Assembly: GCF_000333955.1 (NCBI RefSeq)
Contig: NZ_CAPS01000146.1
Span: 20,779 to 84,778 of the forward strand
DNA from: Rhodococcus sp. AW25M09
GTDB taxonomy: Bacteria > Actinomycetota > Actinomycetes > Mycobacteriales > Mycobacteriaceae
Length of the DNA: 64,000 nucleotides
Direction: 5' to 3'
Each line of letters begins with the position of its first letter. The first letter of the stretch is position 1. This document shows positions 40,482 through 49,086 of the stretch, piece after piece. The notes under the pieces were generated by a model, which saw nothing but the letters and a program-made list of their open reading frames with translations, was not told the origin of the DNA and did no database searches. Both the position numbers and the translations under genes were made by a program.

Positions 40482-40556
40482 CCTTCTGCACGCCGTTACA
40501 TCCCCAGCGCACGTTTACGAAGTAGGTCCAATCGAAACCAGCTGTGGTTAACGAAG

Positions 40557-40850
40557 TTACAGCACCGAACCCGATGTACTGCGCTGCCAACTGCGGGAGG
40601 ACAGCAGGCGCATGCCGTTGAGCGCGACGAGGACGGTGGAGCTCTCGTGCCCGGCTACTCCGATCGGCAACGGAAGGGTCCAGAACAGGTCCCATGCGAC
40701 AAGGACCACGATGAAGGTCGCTGCTATCGCGAGATTCGCCACTACGATTCGATGCGCACGCCGCGACAGCTCGATCACCGACGACAAGGTTGCGAGGTCG
40801 TCGCGCACCAGGACCACGTCGGCGGTGTCGAGCGCAAGTTCGGAACCTTT
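40557..40850 (-). pseudogene. C-terminal remnant of a P1B metal-transporting ATPase
   Basis: Open frame ending at 40557 that reads GSELALDTADVVLVRDDLAT, LSSVIELSRRAHRIVVANLA, TFIVVLVAWDLFWTLPLPIG, VAGHESSTVLVALNGMRLL. This is the last ~95 residues of a heavy-metal P-type ATPase (soluble-domain end plus the last two helices). The rest of the gene is absent: the frame upstream runs into the copper promoter. It is a deletion remnant at the edge of the copper island. Confidence 0.8.
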
Positions 40851-40880
40851 ACGTCCCGAGCCTCCCGACCCCTAAGGCGC

Positions 40881-40895
40881 TACCCCTAGGGGGTA
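40881..40895. promoter_or_regulatory. CsoR-type copper operator upstream of DUF6153
   Basis: TACCCC-tag-GGGGTA, a 6-3-6 perfect palindrome 21 bp before the ATG. It matches the pseudopalindrome bound by CsoR copper-sensing repressors (TACCC-GGGTA). No csoR gene is in the window. Confidence 0.75.
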
Positions 40896-40916
40896 TGTCT
40901 TGCTATCGTCGACGTC

Positions 40917-41333
40917 ATGCACTCAGCAACCCGGCGCGGTCGATGGGGCACAGTCTCGGCGACCGGGGTGCTGATCGCGTTGACGGCCTTCGGGGTGCTG
41001 CTGATGCATTCGGTGACACCGACTGCTCCGATGTCCATGTCGACCTCGATGAGCGGTGGCCGCGCCGCCGCGATGACGTCGACGGCCACTGACGGGAGTT
41101 CGGCCCCGGTGGCGTTCGGGGAACACCACTGCCCATCCGCGCATCAGATGATGCACCCCTGTGTAGGCACGACGGTGTCGTGGACTGCATTGACGGCACC
41201 GGCGGTGAGCGGCGAGATCGACCTGGCACCGATCTCAGCGGATCGACTCGGCCGAAAGGTCGACTCCACCTTGGAGCGCGCACCGCCGTGGACGCTGTGG
41301 GAGTTGGACAGATCGGTGACCTTGCGAGTGTGA
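40917..41333 (+). CDS. DUF6153-family copper-island protein
   Basis: 138 residues with an N-terminal signal anchor (GTVSATGVLIALTAFGVLLM). A Met/Ser/Thr-rich stretch (MHSVTPTAPMSMSTSMSGG) and EHHCPSAHQMMHPC follow: His, Met and Cys that could bind Cu(I) outside the membrane. DUF6153 proteins accompany copper genes in actinobacteria. The CsoR-type operator directly upstream supports copper induction. Confidence 0.75.
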   Translation: MHSATRRGRWGTVSATGVLIALTAFGVLLMHSVTPTAPMSMSTSMSGGRAAAMTSTATDGSSAPVAFGEHHCPSAHQMMHPCVGTTVSWTALTAPAVSGEIDLAPISADRLGRKVDSTLERAPPWTLWELDRSVTLRV

Positions 41334-41418
41334 CAGGGAGTCCGGTAGACGCACGTCTATCGGCGGATCGATACACGTTCGGTTTCCTGTATTAACCACC
41401 CTTGCAAGGAGTTTGCAC

Positions 41419-42045
41419 ATGCGTACCAAAGTTTTGGTCTCCCTCACCGCTGCCGCCGCGAGCGTATTGATCGTCGCCGGCTGTAGCAACGACTCGGCCG
41501 ATTCCCCGATGGACGGGCAGTCGATGAGCTCGTCCTCATCGACGCCGATGTCGTCGACCCGGGCGACTGCCTCGGCGCAGTTCAACGATGCCGACGTGAT
41601 GTTCGCGCAGATGATGTACCCACACCACGCCCAAGCAGTCCAGATGGCTGAGATGGCACAGGGCCGCACCGACAACCCCGACGTACTGGCCTTGGCTGCG
41701 GAAATCGACGCCGCGCAGCAGCCGGAGATGGATCAGATGACGGCATGGCTCGCCGAATGGGGTCAGCCCGCACCCACGGCCGACATGGGTGCGATGAGCG
41801 GAATGAACCACAGCTCCGGCAGCGGCATGATGACCCAACAGGACATGGACGCACTGATGGCGTCGTCAGGACCTGAATTCGATCGCCAGTGGCTGACGAT
41901 GATGATCGCCCATCACACAGGTGCGATCGAGATGGCGAACACCGAAATCTCCGGCGGTTCCAACCCTGACGCGCAGGAAATGGCCCGCACGATCGTCACC
42001 TCTCAGCAGCAGGAGATCGAGACCATGCAGGGCCTGCTCGGCTGA
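41419..42045 (+). CDS. DUF305 lipoprotein, copper-island
   Basis: 208 residues from ATG 41419 with AAGGAG upstream. A signal peptide ends in a lipobox (VLIVAGCSN). Two DUF305 (ferritin-like) halves follow: NDADVMFAQMMYPHHAQAVQ with MAEMAQG, and FDRQWLTMMIAHHTGAIEMA. The paired HH and Met residues are the usual metal ligands. DUF305 proteins are linked to copper and other metal stress, here as an extracytoplasmic copper-binding lipoprotein. A strong terminator follows. Confidence 0.88.
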   Translation: MRTKVLVSLTAAAASVLIVAGCSNDSADSPMDGQSMSSSSSTPMSSTRATASAQFNDADVMFAQMMYPHHAQAVQMAEMAQGRTDNPDVLALAAEIDAAQQPEMDQMTAWLAEWGQPAPTADMGAMSGMNHSSGSGMMTQQDMDALMASSGPEFDRQWLTMMIAHHTGAIEMANTEISGGSNPDAQEMARTIVTSQQQEIETMQGLLG

Positions 42046-42061
42046 CATGGTTTTTACCAAG

Positions 42062-42102
42062 ACAAGGCCGCACCCCTCTCCAGAGGAGGGGTGCGGCCTT
42101 GT
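42062..42102. terminator. Terminator between convergent copper genes
   Basis: A 17-bp perfect stem (ACAAGGCCGCACCCCTC and complement), a 7-base loop, then GTTTTG. It ends the DUF305 transcript and may also stop the copB transcript. Confidence 0.9.
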
Positions 42103-42147
42103 TTTGACTGTGGCTGGTTATTCGAGCAGTGTGAAGATCCCGAGTTC

Positions 42148-44385
42148 TCAGCTCTGTGAGATCTGCCTGGACTGCGCCTCGGAGTCCCGGCTTCCCTCGC
42201 TCAGGGTGCCGGTAATGGCGTCGGGCGTGAGATCGAGTCGACGCAGCAATTGCGCGTTGGCGGCGACGATGATCGTCGACAGCGACATCAGGATCGCGCC
42301 GATCGACATGGGGAGCACGAACCCGACCGGCGCCAACACCCCTGCCGCGAGTGGAACGGAAATCAGGTTGTATCCCGCTGCCCACCACAGGTTCTGCTTC
42401 ATCTTTCGGTAGGAGGCGCGGGAGAGTTCGATCACCGACAGCACCGACCGTGGGTCGTCGCTGGCCAGGATCACCCCGGCCGAGGCGATCGCCACGTCGG
42501 TGCCCGCGCCGATCGCGATGCCGACATCGGCTTGCGCCAAAGCCGGTGCGTCGTTGACTCCGTCGCCGACCATCGCCACGGTGCGCCCTTCCTGTTGCAG
42601 TGAAGCGACGTTGCGGGACTTGTCTTCTGGTTTCACCCCGGCGAAGTAGCGGTCCACCCCGAGTTCGGTGGCCACGGATTTCGCGACGGCGTCGGCGTCT
42701 CCGGTGATCATGACCACCGTGACACCGCGGGCGTGAAGGTCGTCGATTGCGACACGTGATTCCGGCCGGATCTCGTCGGCGAGGGCCAGTGCACCGATGA
42801 CGGTGCCGCCGGCGAGGACGTGCAGGATGATCGCCCCGTCACTGCGCCATTGGTCGGCGACAGCAAGTTCGGTCGCGTGTTCCTGGTCGAGCAGTGCTGG
42901 TCCTCCGACCTGGATTGTGGTGCCGTCGACGTCCGCGGAGACCCCGATCGCGGGGGACGACTGGAAGTCGGTGGCCGACGGGACGGTCAGGTTCCGCGTT
43001 CGTGCAGCGTCGACGATGGCGCGGGCCAGCGGGTGCTCGGAATCGGCCTCGGCCGCCGCGGCCAGCGCAAGGACGTCGTCGGCGGTGCGCCCGTCTGTCA
43101 CCTCGATCGAGGTGACGGTGGGTTCGCCTTTGGTGAGGGTGCCGGTCTTGTCGAACAACACGGTGTCCACGGTCCGCATGGTTTCGAGTGCGAGGCGGTC
43201 TTTGACCAGGACCCCTCCGCGGGCGGCTCGTTCGGTGGCGATGGAGACCACCAGCGGGATCGCCAGGCCGAGGGCGTGCGGGCACGCGATGACCAACACG
43301 GTGATCGTCCGGATGACGGCGTCGTCGGGGATCCCCAACAGTGTCCACGCGGCGGCGGTGATGATCGCGGATCCGAGAGCGAACCAGAACAACCATCCTG
43401 CGGCGGTGTCTGCGATGCGTTGGGCCTTCGATGTCGAGTTTTGGGCGTCGGCGACGAGGCGGCCTATTCCGGCGAGGGCGGTGTCGTCCCCTACCGCGGT
43501 GACCTGGACCCGGATACCGGAGTCGGTAGCCACTGTCCCGGCGACGACCTTGTCGCCGTCGTTGCGCCGGACGGTCCGTGATTCTCCGGTGATCATCGAT
43601 TCGTCCATGCTCGCCGATCCGGAGACGATGGTGCCGTCGACGGGCACCCGTCCGCCGGGACGGACGACGACGACGTCGCCGAGCTCGAGCTGGTCCGGCG
43701 ATACCGGCACCACGTCGTCGCCGTCGACGCGTTCGGCGGTGTCGGGGAGCAACGCTGCCAGGGAGTCCAGGGCGGAGGTGGTCTGCGCGAGTGAGCGCAT
43801 TTCGATCCAGTGCCCGAGCAACATGATCACGATCAGCAGGGCCAGTTCCCACCAGAAGTCGAGTTGATCATCGAGGATGCCGAGACTCGCTCCCATCGAG
43901 GAGACGAATGCGACGGTAATTGCCAGTGCGATGAGCAGCATCATTCCCGGTGCGCGCGAGCGTATTTCGCTCACTGCACCGGTGAGGAACGGGGACCCGC
44001 CCCAGGCGAACATCACGGTGCCCACCACCGGGGAGATCCAGGCGATCCAGGCCGCGTCGGGTAGCGAGTATCCGACGAGCATGGAAAACATGTGTGAGGC
44101 GACGATGACCGGGACGGCCAGAACAACCATGATCCAGAACAGGCGCCGGAACATGCCGACGTGGTCCCCGTGTCCTCCGGTGTGACCACCGTGCCCAGCA
44201 TGGTCGCCGTGCTCGTCATGCGCCGAGTGAGCCGAGTGAGCCGAGCTGTGAGCGGACGGGCCGTGAGGCTCACCTGCGGCTGCTGCGGTGTGCCTCTGAT
44301 CAGCGGCATCACCGCTGCTGTGTTGTACCGGATTCTCGTGGTCCGTGTGTGTCGGGTCGACGCCCTGAGGTATGTGGTTTTTCAT
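42148..44385 (-). CDS. copB: CPH-type P1B copper-transporting ATPase (CopB-like)
   Basis: 745 residues from ATG 44385 (GGAAGGACC upstream). The N-terminus is rich in His (SAHSAHDEHGDHAGHGGHTG), typical of CopB instead of a CxxC domain. Then come transmembrane helices, the actuator MDESMITGESRTV (TGES), and the ion-channel motif VLVIACPHALGLAIP (CPH). The phosphorylation site DKTGTLTKGEPT, the ATP-site HP in SEHPLA, and the hinge MVGDGVNDAPALAQADVG complete it. It exports copper from the cytoplasm. It is preceded by copZ on the same strand and likely controlled by the CsoR-type operator at 44674. Confidence 0.92.
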   Translation of the reverse strand: MKNHIPQGVDPTHTDHENPVQHSSGDAADQRHTAAAAGEPHGPSAHSSAHSAHSAHDEHGDHAGHGGHTGGHGDHVGMFRRLFWIMVVLAVPVIVASHMFSMLVGYSLPDAAWIAWISPVVGTVMFAWGGSPFLTGAVSEIRSRAPGMMLLIALAITVAFVSSMGASLGILDDQLDFWWELALLIVIMLLGHWIEMRSLAQTTSALDSLAALLPDTAERVDGDDVVPVSPDQLELGDVVVVRPGGRVPVDGTIVSGSASMDESMITGESRTVRRNDGDKVVAGTVATDSGIRVQVTAVGDDTALAGIGRLVADAQNSTSKAQRIADTAAGWLFWFALGSAIITAAAWTLLGIPDDAVIRTITVLVIACPHALGLAIPLVVSIATERAARGGVLVKDRLALETMRTVDTVLFDKTGTLTKGEPTVTSIEVTDGRTADDVLALAAAAEADSEHPLARAIVDAARTRNLTVPSATDFQSSPAIGVSADVDGTTIQVGGPALLDQEHATELAVADQWRSDGAIILHVLAGGTVIGALALADEIRPESRVAIDDLHARGVTVVMITGDADAVAKSVATELGVDRYFAGVKPEDKSRNVASLQQEGRTVAMVGDGVNDAPALAQADVGIAIGAGTDVAIASAGVILASDDPRSVLSVIELSRASYRKMKQNLWWAAGYNLISVPLAAGVLAPVGFVLPMSIGAILMSLSTIIVAANAQLLRRLDLTPDAITGTLSEGSRDSEAQSRQISQS

Positions 44386-44419
44386 CGCGAGAGGTCCTTC
44401 CATCCACCGAGTTCGGTGG

Positions 44420-44650
44420 CTACGCCGTGCGTGGGTCTGCAGGTTGTGGTTCGGCCGTGTATCCAGCGTCGCGGACTGCGGCGATGACCTGAGCATGGTC
44501 GAGTACGACACCCGCTGTCACTGTCAGTGTTCCCGCCGCCACAGATACCTCGACGGCGTCCACTCCGTCCACGGCGCCGACTTCCTCGCGGACCGATGCT
44601 TCGCAGTGCCCGCAGGTCATGCCGGTGACACGGTAGTTCGTGATGATCAT
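44420..44650 (-). CDS. copZ: Copper chaperone, HMA domain
   Basis: 76 residues, one heavy-metal-associated domain: NYRVTGMTCGHCEASVREEV with the MxCxxC metal site, then GVDAVEVSVAAGTLTVTAG and AVRDAGYTAEPQ. It delivers Cu(I) to the export ATPase encoded 34 bp downstream. Confidence 0.92.
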   Translation of the reverse strand: MIITNYRVTGMTCGHCEASVREEVGAVDGVDAVEVSVAAGTLTVTAGVVLDHAQVIAAVRDAGYTAEPQPADPRTA

Positions 44651-44673
44651 GTAGCTCCTTCGTCGTGTTCAGC

Positions 44674-44690
44674 ATACCCCTGGGGGGTAT
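44674..44690. promoter_or_regulatory. CsoR-type copper operator upstream of copZ-copB
   Basis: ATACCCC-tgg-GGGGTAT, a 7-3-7 perfect palindrome 24 bp before the copZ start. It has the same core as the operator at 40881, so both copper transcripts are likely co-regulated by one CsoR encoded elsewhere. Confidence 0.8.
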
Positions 44691-44774
44691 CCAGTGGTCC
44701 TGTTGGACCATACCCCCGCCCCGTATATCTGGAAAGGGTGCGATCCAATGAGTCCTCGGAAGTCGATGTTCGGT

Positions 44775-45836
44775 TCAATCGACGGTCGGTGCGGTCTCTA
44801 CGAGCCTGAGGAGATCGGCCACGAGCCGGTCGGCCCGATCCTCGACGTCATCGAGGATCGAGAGGGCCTCGGTCAGGGTGGTATGAGCATTTTTGCGGGC
44901 GTCGATCCCTCGTTGGTGATAGGCCGAACCGAGCGGCTCCCCAATCGTTGCCTCATCTGAATGCTCCGCCGCCGCGGACCTGACCTGCTTGTCCGGGAGT
45001 CGGTGTACCGACGCGCCGCCGCGCAGGTGCACTGCTGCGATGTCCGCGATCGCGCGCGCGGACAGTGCTGTCGCGGTCAGCGGCGTGTGTCCCCATCGGT
45101 CGATCGGGGTCAGCAAAGGTCGCCTCTCGGCCGGGCTGATGCGGGTGTCGTAGCCGGCGAGTTCGGTGCCGTCGCCGCGGGTCATCAGCTCGGCGAGTAT
45201 GCGGGTGTTGAGATACCGGTCGGAGAAGCCCAGGACTTCGATCCACCGCCGATACACCATCGCCGGGGACACACCTGCATCGATCAGGGCCGCCGGTGTC
45301 GATGCCCGGGTCCCGTCGACGGTCTCGACGTGCAGCGCATCGACCACCGGATCGACGGCAACGTCGCAGACTCGGAGGGCTGCCAGTTGTGAGTAAGGCA
45401 GGCCGGTGGCGGCCAGGGTCAGGATCAGGGCGTCGCGGCGGGCGAACAGTGCTGCTGGCCACCCGGCCGCGGGTAGCTGCGCGATCACCACAGCAAGCCG
45501 GACTGCGAGTTCGTCGATCCGCGCGGACCGCGCAGAGTCGACAGCAGCGCGGACAGTGTCGCTGCAACCAGGTGCCGCGAGATCGTGCCGGCGGTGCACT
45601 GCGCCGATGACCGCGATACGCCGCTGCTGTGTCGCGGTGGCCGCGGGATGTGCGTACAGAAACTGTGCCAGCAGCTGCGGTGTCGCCGGAAGAGCGGACT
45701 GCTCGTGGGCGGCGCACCAATCCTCGAACAAGATCCAGGTGTGCCTCTCACGCACTGCTGCAACGGGATGCGGCGACATCGGCGGCCGAGCACGCGCCGT
45801 TGCATCGGACGCAATTCCGCTCGGTTGCCCGGTCAC
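44775..45836 (-). CDS. Recombinase-like partner protein of a tyrosine integrase
   Basis: 353 residues; GTG start overlapping the integrase stop (GTGA). Residues ~20-200 resemble the SAM-like arm and early catalytic domain of integrases: RHTWILFEDWCAAHEQSALP, LLAQFLYAHPAATATQQRRI, RDALILTLAATGLPYSQLAA. I cannot find the HxxR...Y catalytic block, so it is probably an inactive partner or accessory subunit. Its tight coupling to an intact integrase and a tniQ gene is notable. Confidence 0.6.
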   Translation of the reverse strand: MTGQPSGIASDATARARPPMSPHPVAAVRERHTWILFEDWCAAHEQSALPATPQLLAQFLYAHPAATATQQRRIAVIGAVHRRHDLAAPGCSDTVRAAVDSARSARIDELAVRLAVVIAQLPAAGWPAALFARRDALILTLAATGLPYSQLAALRVCDVAVDPVVDALHVETVDGTRASTPAALIDAGVSPAMVYRRWIEVLGFSDRYLNTRILAELMTRGDGTELAGYDTRISPAERRPLLTPIDRWGHTPLTATALSARAIADIAAVHLRGGASVHRLPDKQVRSAAAEHSDEATIGEPLGSAYHQRGIDARKNAHTTLTEALSILDDVEDRADRLVADLLRLVETAPTVD

Positions 45837-46999
45837 AGGCCGAGGTCGTTCACGGCATTGCCGATCAGCGGCGCGTGCTCGCGGGCATAGATCTCGACCA
45901 TGCCGGGTGTGGCGTGCCCGGTTTGGCGCATGATCGCATGTGCGTCGGATCCGTTGCGGAAAGCTTGGGTGACGAATCCTGCACGCAGAGAATGCCCGCC
46001 GAGCTGCGCGACGGTCTCGGGGTCGTAGCCGGCCCGAGCGGCGCGGCGGCGGATCGCCGCATGGACCGCAGCCCCGGACAGGGCGGTGTCGGAGAGGTTG
46101 CCGTTCTTGCGGATGGACCGGAACAGCGGCGAAAGTTTGTCGGCAGTGGGCAGGGTGCCGCGGCAGAGATGGGAGTCGAATTCTGCTGCGCGGGTCAGTA
46201 ACCGAATGATGGCGACTCTTCCGCCGGTGTCGAACGCGGCGACGATCTGCAACCAGCGCACCCATGCACAGACCGGGCAGGATTCGTGCCGATCGGTGAA
46301 CGGGAGTGCCTTTACGGTGCCGGTGCCGTCCTGGTCGGTCTTGGACTTCCAGATCCGTACGTGGGCGCCGTCGAGGCGGTCACGGCGGACATCACGGCAT
46401 TCGAGGTCAACGAGTTCGCTGCGGCGGAATGCGCCGGTGTAGCCCATCAGAAGCAGCGCAGTGTCGCGGCGTTCGAGCACCTGCGTCGCCCACCCGACCG
46501 CGCTGCGACGCGCGTGATCGACGATCGTAGTGATGTCAGCGGTCAGCAGCGGTGCGCGCGGTTTGCGGGGCCGCTCCCCCGCAGACGCGTAATCCCGCCG
46601 GATACCTGCAAGGGTCGCGCGCACCATCTCGTGCCCGCACGGGTTGTCGTGGCCGGTAGCGCGGTGGCGGTCCGCGACCGCCGCGACCCATTTGCTCAGT
46701 GTCGCCGGCGCATACGTCCGCGTCCCCTCGACGGTGACAGTGTCGGCCGCCGCAACGAGGTATGCGGCCACGGTCGCGGGGTGGGCCGGCAACGGGATGT
46801 GTCCGGCGGCGGTGCACCAGGTCTCGAAGCGTCGCCACGCCGAATCGTAGGCGCGGCGGGTAGCAGCAGACCGTGCCGACGCCATCGACCGTTCGATTCG
46901 AGCGGCGACCTCGCCCGACAGGTCCGGAAACACCGCCACACCACCCGCCGGGGCGATTGAATCCATGTCCAGGACCTCATCGAGCTGCCGTTCTGCCAT
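45833..46999 (-). CDS. Tyrosine recombinase / integrase
   Basis: 388 residues from ATG 46999 (no clear ribosome site; a start further upstream is possible). The core-binding domain is RSMASARSAATRRAYDSAWR, FETWCTAAGHIPLPAHPATV. The catalytic residues are visible: Arg in LLMGYTGAFRRSELVDL, Lys near VRIWKSKTDQDGTG, HSLR in GGHSLRAGFVTQAFR, His in MRQTGHATPGMVE and Tyr in IYAREHAPL. All are present, so it should be active. It probably catalyses movement of this 45-49 kb module. Confidence 0.88.
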   Translation of the reverse strand: MAERQLDEVLDMDSIAPAGGVAVFPDLSGEVAARIERSMASARSAATRRAYDSAWRRFETWCTAAGHIPLPAHPATVAAYLVAAADTVTVEGTRTYAPATLSKWVAAVADRHRATGHDNPCGHEMVRATLAGIRRDYASAGERPRKPRAPLLTADITTIVDHARRSAVGWATQVLERRDTALLLMGYTGAFRRSELVDLECRDVRRDRLDGAHVRIWKSKTDQDGTGTVKALPFTDRHESCPVCAWVRWLQIVAAFDTGGRVAIIRLLTRAAEFDSHLCRGTLPTADKLSPLFRSIRKNGNLSDTALSGAAVHAAIRRRAARAGYDPETVAQLGGHSLRAGFVTQAFRNGSDAHAIMRQTGHATPGMVEIYAREHAPLIGNAVNDLGL

Positions 47000-47190
47000 G
47001 ACAGGGACTGTAACGAGCACCCCCGACAGCTCTTTCGAGTTGAAAACACGCTGAGCAGGCGTTTCAGTGGAGACGATGCGGGAAGGAAAATTCTCGTCGG
47101 TCACCGCACGCAAATCGTGGGTGACTACAGGGCGCGATTGATGTCCGCGTAAAAGTGAGCGTAGGGAAACGTGTGGTGATCATGCGCGCT

Positions 47191-48432
47191 TCAGTCCCAG
47201 TCCAGTCGGATGCCGAGCTCGACGAAGGCATAGGCCAGCTCATCGACGTCGTCTTCGGTGCGGCACCCCGTTCGAGCGAATCCGAACAGAGATCGAGCGG
47301 CGTCGCTGTCGACGCGGGCGGCGGCGACAGCGGCATCGATCGCCGCAATCACACCGTCCCACGCGCTGCGGGCGGGTACCGGACTGCGAGGCCTCGTCGG
47401 AGGGGTCCCGGGATCGACCGGCTCGTACAGTCGTGGCCGCAGTAGCGCGGCCTCAGCACCGCTCGCGGCTATCTCATCGTTCTCCACCGCGATGATCGCG
47501 GTGGCGGCAGCAAACAAGACGTTCGCTTGCTCGTCCCACCGCAGCTTCTCGAACGGAACCCACGATGTCCGCAGCGGGCGAGAACAGCCGGTGGACTTCC
47601 AGATCGCGCTCAGTGGCTTCGCCCACCATCCGGTGCGAACCAGCGGTGTCGACACCTCGTCGACGACGGTGCGCAGCAGCCTGAACCACACTGCGGCATG
47701 CACGCGGCCCGCGCCGAGCTCGACGGACCCGCTCGTCAACGCGGCGGCGGTGCGCCGGTCGATTTCTGCGACGACTGCCGATACCGGTATCGGTGGTGCA
47801 TGTTCGTCCGAGCCGGGCGGTGTTCTGTCCCAGAAAACCAGTCTCCCGGGTATCACAGCGCAGAATTCCAACCGGCAGAGGTGCTTCGTGCAGCTGGTCA
47901 GCATCGGGTACTGATGAGCCATCATGACCGCGATATCGGCGTCGGTGTCGAGGGCGTCGATGCACAGGGGGCATGCCCGCGTATCGAGCGTGCTCACCCA
48001 GGGAAGCCACGTGCCGGCGGGCGGTGTGCGTCGACGTCGATCTGCCATTGCCAGACCTGGCGGTAGTAGGACGGAGAACTGGTGGACGTAGGTGTCGAAG
48101 TCGCATTCGGCGGGGTCAGTGCTGTCGAGGAGCCAGGGCGTGCACCCCGCCAACGTCATCTCACGCAACCGTTCCGCCGTACAGATACCTCTCTGGGCGA
48201 GGGCGTCCAGCACCGGCTCGGGTGTGTAGCGGTCCGGGTCCACGCCCGAAGTGTCGAGGCCGAGCCCGTCGAGAAGGTCCGCTGCGGTGATCGACGAATA
48301 CTGTTCGCTGGTCCGGGCCAGCCACGATGACAGGGTCTCGCCGCGTAGTGGTTGCGGGTGCAATGGCCACGGCCGATGCCCATCGTGGTCGAGCACTGTG
48401 TGCGCTGTAGAGACATCGGCTGGAATCGTCAT
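47191..48432 (-). CDS. tniQ: TniQ-family transposition protein
   Basis: 413 residues from ATG 48432, overlapping the tniB remnant stop (ATGA). The N-terminus RPWPLHPQPLRGETLSSWLA then RTSEQYSSITAADLLDGLG is the TniQ signature. The cysteines in TRACPLCIDALDTDADI and SCTKHLCRLEFC form the expected zinc site. TniQ is the target-selection adaptor of Tn5053/Tn7-like transposons and works with TniB. Here no intact tniA or tniB accompanies it, so it may be stranded or may serve the adjacent recombinases. Confidence 0.82.
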   Translation of the reverse strand: MTIPADVSTAHTVLDHDGHRPWPLHPQPLRGETLSSWLARTSEQYSSITAADLLDGLGLDTSGVDPDRYTPEPVLDALAQRGICTAERLREMTLAGCTPWLLDSTDPAECDFDTYVHQFSVLLPPGLAMADRRRRTPPAGTWLPWVSTLDTRACPLCIDALDTDADIAVMMAHQYPMLTSCTKHLCRLEFCAVIPGRLVFWDRTPPGSDEHAPPIPVSAVVAEIDRRTAAALTSGSVELGAGRVHAAVWFRLLRTVVDEVSTPLVRTGWWAKPLSAIWKSTGCSRPLRTSWVPFEKLRWDEQANVLFAAATAIIAVENDEIAASGAEAALLRPRLYEPVDPGTPPTRPRSPVPARSAWDGVIAAIDAAVAAARVDSDAARSLFGFARTGCRTEDDVDELAYAFVELGIRLDWD

Positions 48433-48800
48433 GCCAGATGCCGCTCGAAGTGGCGGCGGCGTTCGGCGGGCCCGGAGTAGGCGGTCTGGGTCAACACCTG
48501 TGAGGTGATTGATTCCTCTCCGACCTCTAACGCAGTCACCGCGGCCGCGGTCAACAGCGTGGCCAGTTCGCCGATGGTTCCTTCGCACCGGGTGAGGAGG
48601 TAGTCGGTCATCTCCGCAGATGTCAGGTACGAGGGCGCACGCAACGGGAAGCTGGCGGTGAAGCTCGCCAGCAGGGAGCGGGTGTCGGTGTCGTTGGTCC
48701 AGATCGGCAGCGTCATAGGGTGAAAACGGTTCTCCAACTGTGCATCACTGCGGATCGCGAGGTACGCCTCGCGGGTACCGACTCCGATGAGAGGGATCCG
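48429..48800 (-). pseudogene. tniB, N-terminally truncated
   Basis: From about 48800 down to the stop at 48429 the translation (RIPLIGVGTREAYLAIRSDA, QLENRFHPMTLPIWTNDTD, LLTRCEGTIGELATLLTAAA) is the C-terminal part of the TniB AAA+ ATPase. The Walker A and B half is missing. Upstream the sequence switches to an unrelated sigma-factor gene on the other strand. It cannot hydrolyse ATP. Confidence 0.82.
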
Positions 48801-49086
48801 TGTCAGACATGCCCAACCCGTCGACGACAAACTGCTCCAGCCCCTCACCGACCCCCGTGCGGTCGACCCGTTCGAATTCGCCTCCAACACGCAGTTCGTC
48901 GAGGCACTCGAAGCCGCACTCGCCGAGCTTCCTCTGCGTCAGCGTGCATCATGGGTGTTACGGGAAATCGAGGGGCACACTTTTCCAGAAATCGGGGCCG
49001 CTCTGGGATTGAGTCCCGATGCCGTGCGGGGCCAGCATCGTCGCGCCCGCGCGATGTTGAGTCAACGACTGATGAGGTGGCGATGA
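48787..49086 (+). pseudogene. Sigma-70 region 4 fragment (5' end lost)
   Basis: The frame to 49086 contains QFVEALEAALAELPLRQRAS, WVLREIEGHTFPEIGAALGL, SPDAVRGQHRRARAMLSQRL: region 4 of an ECF-type sigma factor with its helix-turn-helix. Region 2 is absent, because sequence before ~48815 belongs to tniB on the other strand. The only ATG (48787) lies inside tniB sequence. Probably inactive, although the fragment could still be translated ahead of the next gene (ATGA overlap). Confidence 0.78.

Noticed and set aside
44775..46265. Extending the recombinase-partner gene to 46265
   Set aside because: The added 143 codons are Arg/His/Pro-rich shadow of the integrase; the GTGA overlap at 45833-45836 gives a natural start.
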